Shown here piece after piece: positions 5,607 through 8,048 of a stretch of 8,048 bases of DNA. The notes under the pieces are model-generated. The model was not told where the DNA came from, did not search any database, and worked only from the letters and a program-made list of their open reading frames with translations. Source of the stretch: CAIWCD01 sp043782365 (lineage in GTDB: Bacteria > Myxococcota > Myxococcia > Myxococcales > 40CM-4-68-19); assembly GCA_043782365.1 (NCBI GenBank), contig JAYWAO010000588.1:1-8048 (forward strand), written 5' to 3'. Position numbers and translations under genes: made by a program. Numbering within the stretch: position 1 is the first letter of the stretch; the number at the start of each line of letters is the position of its first letter.

Positions 5607-6986
5607 ATGAACCGCATCTCCCGCCGCAACCTCTTGCAGACAGCCCTCCAGACCGGCGCGGGCCTGGGCGCGGCCGCGCTCGCCGCGCACCTCCCGCTGC
5701 AGCAGGCCCTCGCGGCGGCGGCAGGGGCGCAGGACGAGTTCTTCATCCTCATCCACGCCTCCGGCGGCTGGGACGTGACGCTCTGGAGCGACCCGCGCAA
5801 CGAGCGGGTGGGCCTCGTCGAGCCCGCCTCCACCGACAACACCGACTGGACGAAGATCCGCCGGTTCAAGCCGGTGACCGTCGACGCGGACACCAACTCG
5901 TTCGAGATCCTCACCGCCCCGAACGGGATGCGCTTCGGGCCCACGCTGGGAAACCTCTTCGACCTCGCCTCCCGCCTCACCGTCATCAACGGCCTCGCGA
6001 TGAACACGGTGAGCCACCCCGATGGCACCTGGTTCTCGGCGACGGGCCGCCACCTCGCGGGCGGGCGGCCCGTGGCGAGCAGCATCGACACCATGCTCTC
6101 GAACGAGTTCGGGACCACCCAGCTCTTCCCCACCGTCTCCATCAACTATCCGTCGTCGTATATCGGCGCGGGGCTCGACCGGCGGGTGGTGCCGCTGAAG
6201 ATCGGCTCGATCGGCACCATCGCCAAGACGCTCACCCGTTCGGCGACGTTTGAAACCACCGCCGAGCGCGACGCGGTCACCGTGCTGCTCTCGCAGGAGG
6301 CGCAGGATCTCGCGCAGATCGCCAATGACCCGGTGCCGCTGCTCGCGCTCGACTCGCAATACCAGTCGCTGCGCAAGATGCTCGACCCCGCGCAGAACCT
6401 CACCGCGGTGTTCGACCAGACCAAGCTGGTGAAGGCCCACCCGGAGCTGAACGCGGTCTTCTCCAACACGCAGCAGGCGGCGGCCATCGACGCGGCCTTT
6501 GCCATCGAGGCGATGTCGCGGAACCTGGTGCGGAGCGTCTCGTTCGCGACCTCTTCCTTCGACACGCACAACACCAACTACAAGAACCAGGCGATCACCC
6601 AGCAGGACCTCTTCGACCTGCTGGCGGCGCTGGTCATCAAGCTCGACACCACGCCGCACCCGACGCGCACCGCCGACAAGCTCTCCGACCACACGCACAT
6701 CCTGGTGGTGAGCGACTTCTGCCGCACGCCGATGATCAACCTCTCCAATGGCCGCGACCACTACCCGAACAACTCGGCGTTGATCATCTCGCCGCGGTTC
6801 AAGAACGTGGTCTACGGCAAGACCGACGCCGAGCAGCTCCTGCCAGCCGACGCTGGCTCGCTCGGCGGCGCGGTCCGCCCGGTGGCCCCTCCCGACGTGC
6901 TGGCCACCTTCGTCTCGGCCTTCGGCGCCGACCCGCGCAAGTACCTGCGCGACGGTGACGTCATCGCGGAGATCCTCAAGCAATGA
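5607..6986 (+). CDS. Tat-exported DUF1501 family protein
   Basis: The product is 459 aa, typical for the family. It opens with a twin-arginine signal, SRRNLL (R6, R7), and a long Ala-rich hydrophobic region (15-41), so it should be exported folded. The mature part has the DUF1501 order: FFILIHASGGWDVTLWSD (45-62), LTVINGLAMNTVSHPDGT (124-141), SFDTH (317-321), VVSDFCRTPMIN (367-378) and NGRDHYPNNSALI (381-393). DUF1501 has been linked to the alkaline phosphatase/sulfatase-like fold; the Asp and His in GGWD, FDTH, SDFCRTP and GRDH are the likely metal-binding positions, as inferred from that fold. The substrate is unknown. The Shine-Dalgarno AGGGAG begins inside the stop codon of the preceding gene (TAGGGAG) five bases before the ATG. 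The 3' end overlaps the next gene in an ATGA junction. DUF1501 genes commonly neighbour DUF1549/1592-type cytochrome genes, as here. Confidence 0.92.
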   Translation: MNRISRRNLLQTALQTGAGLGAAALAAHLPLQQALAAAAGAQDEFFILIHASGGWDVTLWSDPRNERVGLVEPASTDNTDWTKIRRFKPVTVDADTNSFEILTAPNGMRFGPTLGNLFDLASRLTVINGLAMNTVSHPDGTWFSATGRHLAGGRPVASSIDTMLSNEFGTTQLFPTVSINYPSSYIGAGLDRRVVPLKIGSIGTIAKTLTRSATFETTAERDAVTVLLSQEAQDLAQIANDPVPLLALDSQYQSLRKMLDPAQNLTAVFDQTKLVKAHPELNAVFSNTQQAAAIDAAFAIEAMSRNLVRSVSFATSSFDTHNTNYKNQAITQQDLFDLLAALVIKLDTTPHPTRTADKLSDHTHILVVSDFCRTPMINLSNGRDHYPNNSALIISPRFKNVVYGKTDAEQLLPADAGSLGGAVRPVAPPDVLATFVSAFGADPRKYLRDGDVIAEILKQ

Positions 6987-8048
6987 CCCGCGCACGCGCC
7001 GCAGCCGCCATCGCTTGCGCCGCGCTGCTCTCGGCGTGCGGCGGAAGCGCCGTCGCGGTCGCCGAGCTGCAGGCCGACGGGCTTGCGCCAGCGGAGCTTC
7101 GCCAGTGCCAGGCGACCGCCGACGCCGGAGCGGCCTGTCCCACCGCCTGCCCCGACCTCCAGGCGCAGCTGGGGTGGAACGCCGCCGACGCTGGCACGGG
7201 CGCGGTCGTCGCCGTGGTCGAGCTCGCGGGCGAGCAGGTGCTCTTCTCCGATCGCGGGGCCACCGTCTTCCTCGGCGGCGCGCCCTACGCGAGCGATCCG
7301 ACCACCACCGCGTGGCGTGGCGCGGGCCGCATCCCCGGGCCCGACGGCACGGGCGACTGGGCGGTGGGCATCTCGGGCGATGGCGCGCTCCTGCGCGTCG
7401 ACGGCGCGGGGCTCCTCGTGCCGATCGGAGGCCGCTTCGGGCTGGCGCAGGAAAAGGTGGTCGCGCTCGCCGCCACTGGTGGCCCGGGCGCTGCCTTCGC
7501 GCTGGAGAGCGGGCTCGCGGTGTCGGACGGCGCGGTGGTCAGGCGATACGACGTCCACCCGCTCTCGCTCGCGGGCGGAGGGGGCAAGGTGGCCTGGATC
7601 GAAGCGGGCGCGGTGCGCAGGCTCGACCCATCGACGGGCGCCATGGATGGCTGGAAGCTCGCTGGCGCGCAGGCGGTCGCGCTCTCGGCGAGCGGCCGGT
7701 TGATCGCGGCCACGGCGCACGGGCTCTGGGCCGAGTCGCCCACCGCCAGCCTGGTGCAGCTCTACCAGACGCCCTCCAATGTCCACGGGCTGGTCGCGAC
7801 CGGCGAGCGGTTCTGGTTCGCGCAGGGGCAGCAGGTGGGCTACCTCGAGGGGAACCAGGTGGTGCGGAGCGCGCCGGGTCCGCTCCTCACCGACGGCGCC
7901 GCGCCGCTCTTCGTCGCCGAGGGCAGCGGCGTCTGGACCCTCACCGCCGGCAGCCCGCGGCGCTGGAGCGCGGGTGGCCAGCTGGCGCTCTGGCAGCAGC
8001 TGGTGCTGCCGGCGTTCTCGCGCGTCTGCGCCGCCTGCCACCTGCCCG
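6983..8048 (+). CDS. Lipoprotein with propeller-like repeats and a C-terminal haem c motif (partial)
   Basis: The ATG at 6983 overlaps the DUF1501 stop by four bases (ATGA), and 355 codons are open to the right edge, where the frame is cut. A lipobox LSAC (16-19) sets lipid attachment at C19. A short Cys-bearing stretch follows (C42, C52, C56). Residues 72-335 are a series of short beta-rich segments with repeated 'GxG AVxRxD' turns (for example SDGAVVRRYD 181-190, EAGAVRRLDPSTG 207-219, SASGRLIAATAHGLW 235-249), which look like blades of a beta-propeller; I could not define the number of blades. At the edge is CAACH (C349, C352, H353) followed by LP, the start of a class I cytochrome c domain whose Met ligand would be outside. 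This is the second haem site in the operon. A fused propeller plus cytochrome on a lipid anchor suggests an electron-transfer partner, an inference. Confidence 0.85.
   Translation, partial: MTRARAAAAIACAALLSACGGSAVAVAELQADGLAPAELRQCQATADAGAACPTACPDLQAQLGWNAADAGTGAVVAVVELAGEQVLFSDRGATVFLGGAPYASDPTTTAWRGAGRIPGPDGTGDWAVGISGDGALLRVDGAGLLVPIGGRFGLAQEKVVALAATGGPGAAFALESGLAVSDGAVVRRYDVHPLSLAGGGGKVAWIEAGAVRRLDPSTGAMDGWKLAGAQAVALSASGRLIAATAHGLWAESPTASLVQLYQTPSNVHGLVATGERFWFAQGQQVGYLEGNQVVRSAPGPLLTDGAAPLFVAEGSGVWTLTAGSPRRWSAGGQLALWQQLVLPAFSRVCAACHLP

Noticed and set aside
5400..6995. 531-aa open frame on the minus strand
   Set aside because: Antisense to the DUF1501 gene with Arg/Val/Gly-rich sequence and no recognisable motif.
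6812..8041. 409-aa open frame on the minus strand
   Set aside because: Antisense to the DUF1501 and haem lipoprotein genes; composition follows from GC bias.

Overview
The window is very GC-rich throughout (roughly 70%). Its strong G/C third-position bias leaves long antisense shadow ORFs. Gene content suggests a deltaproteobacterial or myxobacterial (Myxococcota-like) genome: a DUF1501 protein paired with a DUF1549/DUF1592/DUF1588/DUF1585-type cytochrome, and lipoproteins next to a Tat-exported protein. This placement is inferred from gene families and base composition only.

Left part (1-2251) carries ordinary single genes. An SDR-family oxidoreductase runs off the left edge on the minus strand. 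It has a CxxC/CxxC zinc-ribbon-like module before the Rossmann fold and a long low-complexity linker containing a perfect 36-bp in-frame direct repeat. Divergent from it is a UPF0178/YaiI-family gene. Convergent with that gene is a histidine phosphatase (phosphoglycerate-mutase-like) gene on the minus strand, and a GC-rich perfect palindrome lies between the two 3' ends.

Middle part (2252-2742) is the least ordinary stretch. It holds a small minus-strand ORF for a predicted exported or membrane peptide, two T-arm-like hairpins, an 85-nt minus-strand segment that can be drawn as a four-stem tRNA-like cloverleaf, and two related sequence blocks flanking the small ORF. None of this is explained by a recognised gene family.

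Right part (2743-8048) is a compact plus-strand operon of four exported proteins with overlapping or nearly abutting reading frames. They are: (1) a secreted 709-aa protein with DUF1549-, DUF1592-, DUF1588- (CMACH haem motif) and DUF1585-like segments; (2) a 241-aa lipoprotein; (3) a 459-aa Tat-exported DUF1501 protein; (4) a lipoprotein with propeller-like repeats and a CAACH haem motif at the window edge. The tight coupling suggests one cell-envelope module with two c-type haem sites. Its substrate and role are not known, and it is the best candidate here for an undescribed system.
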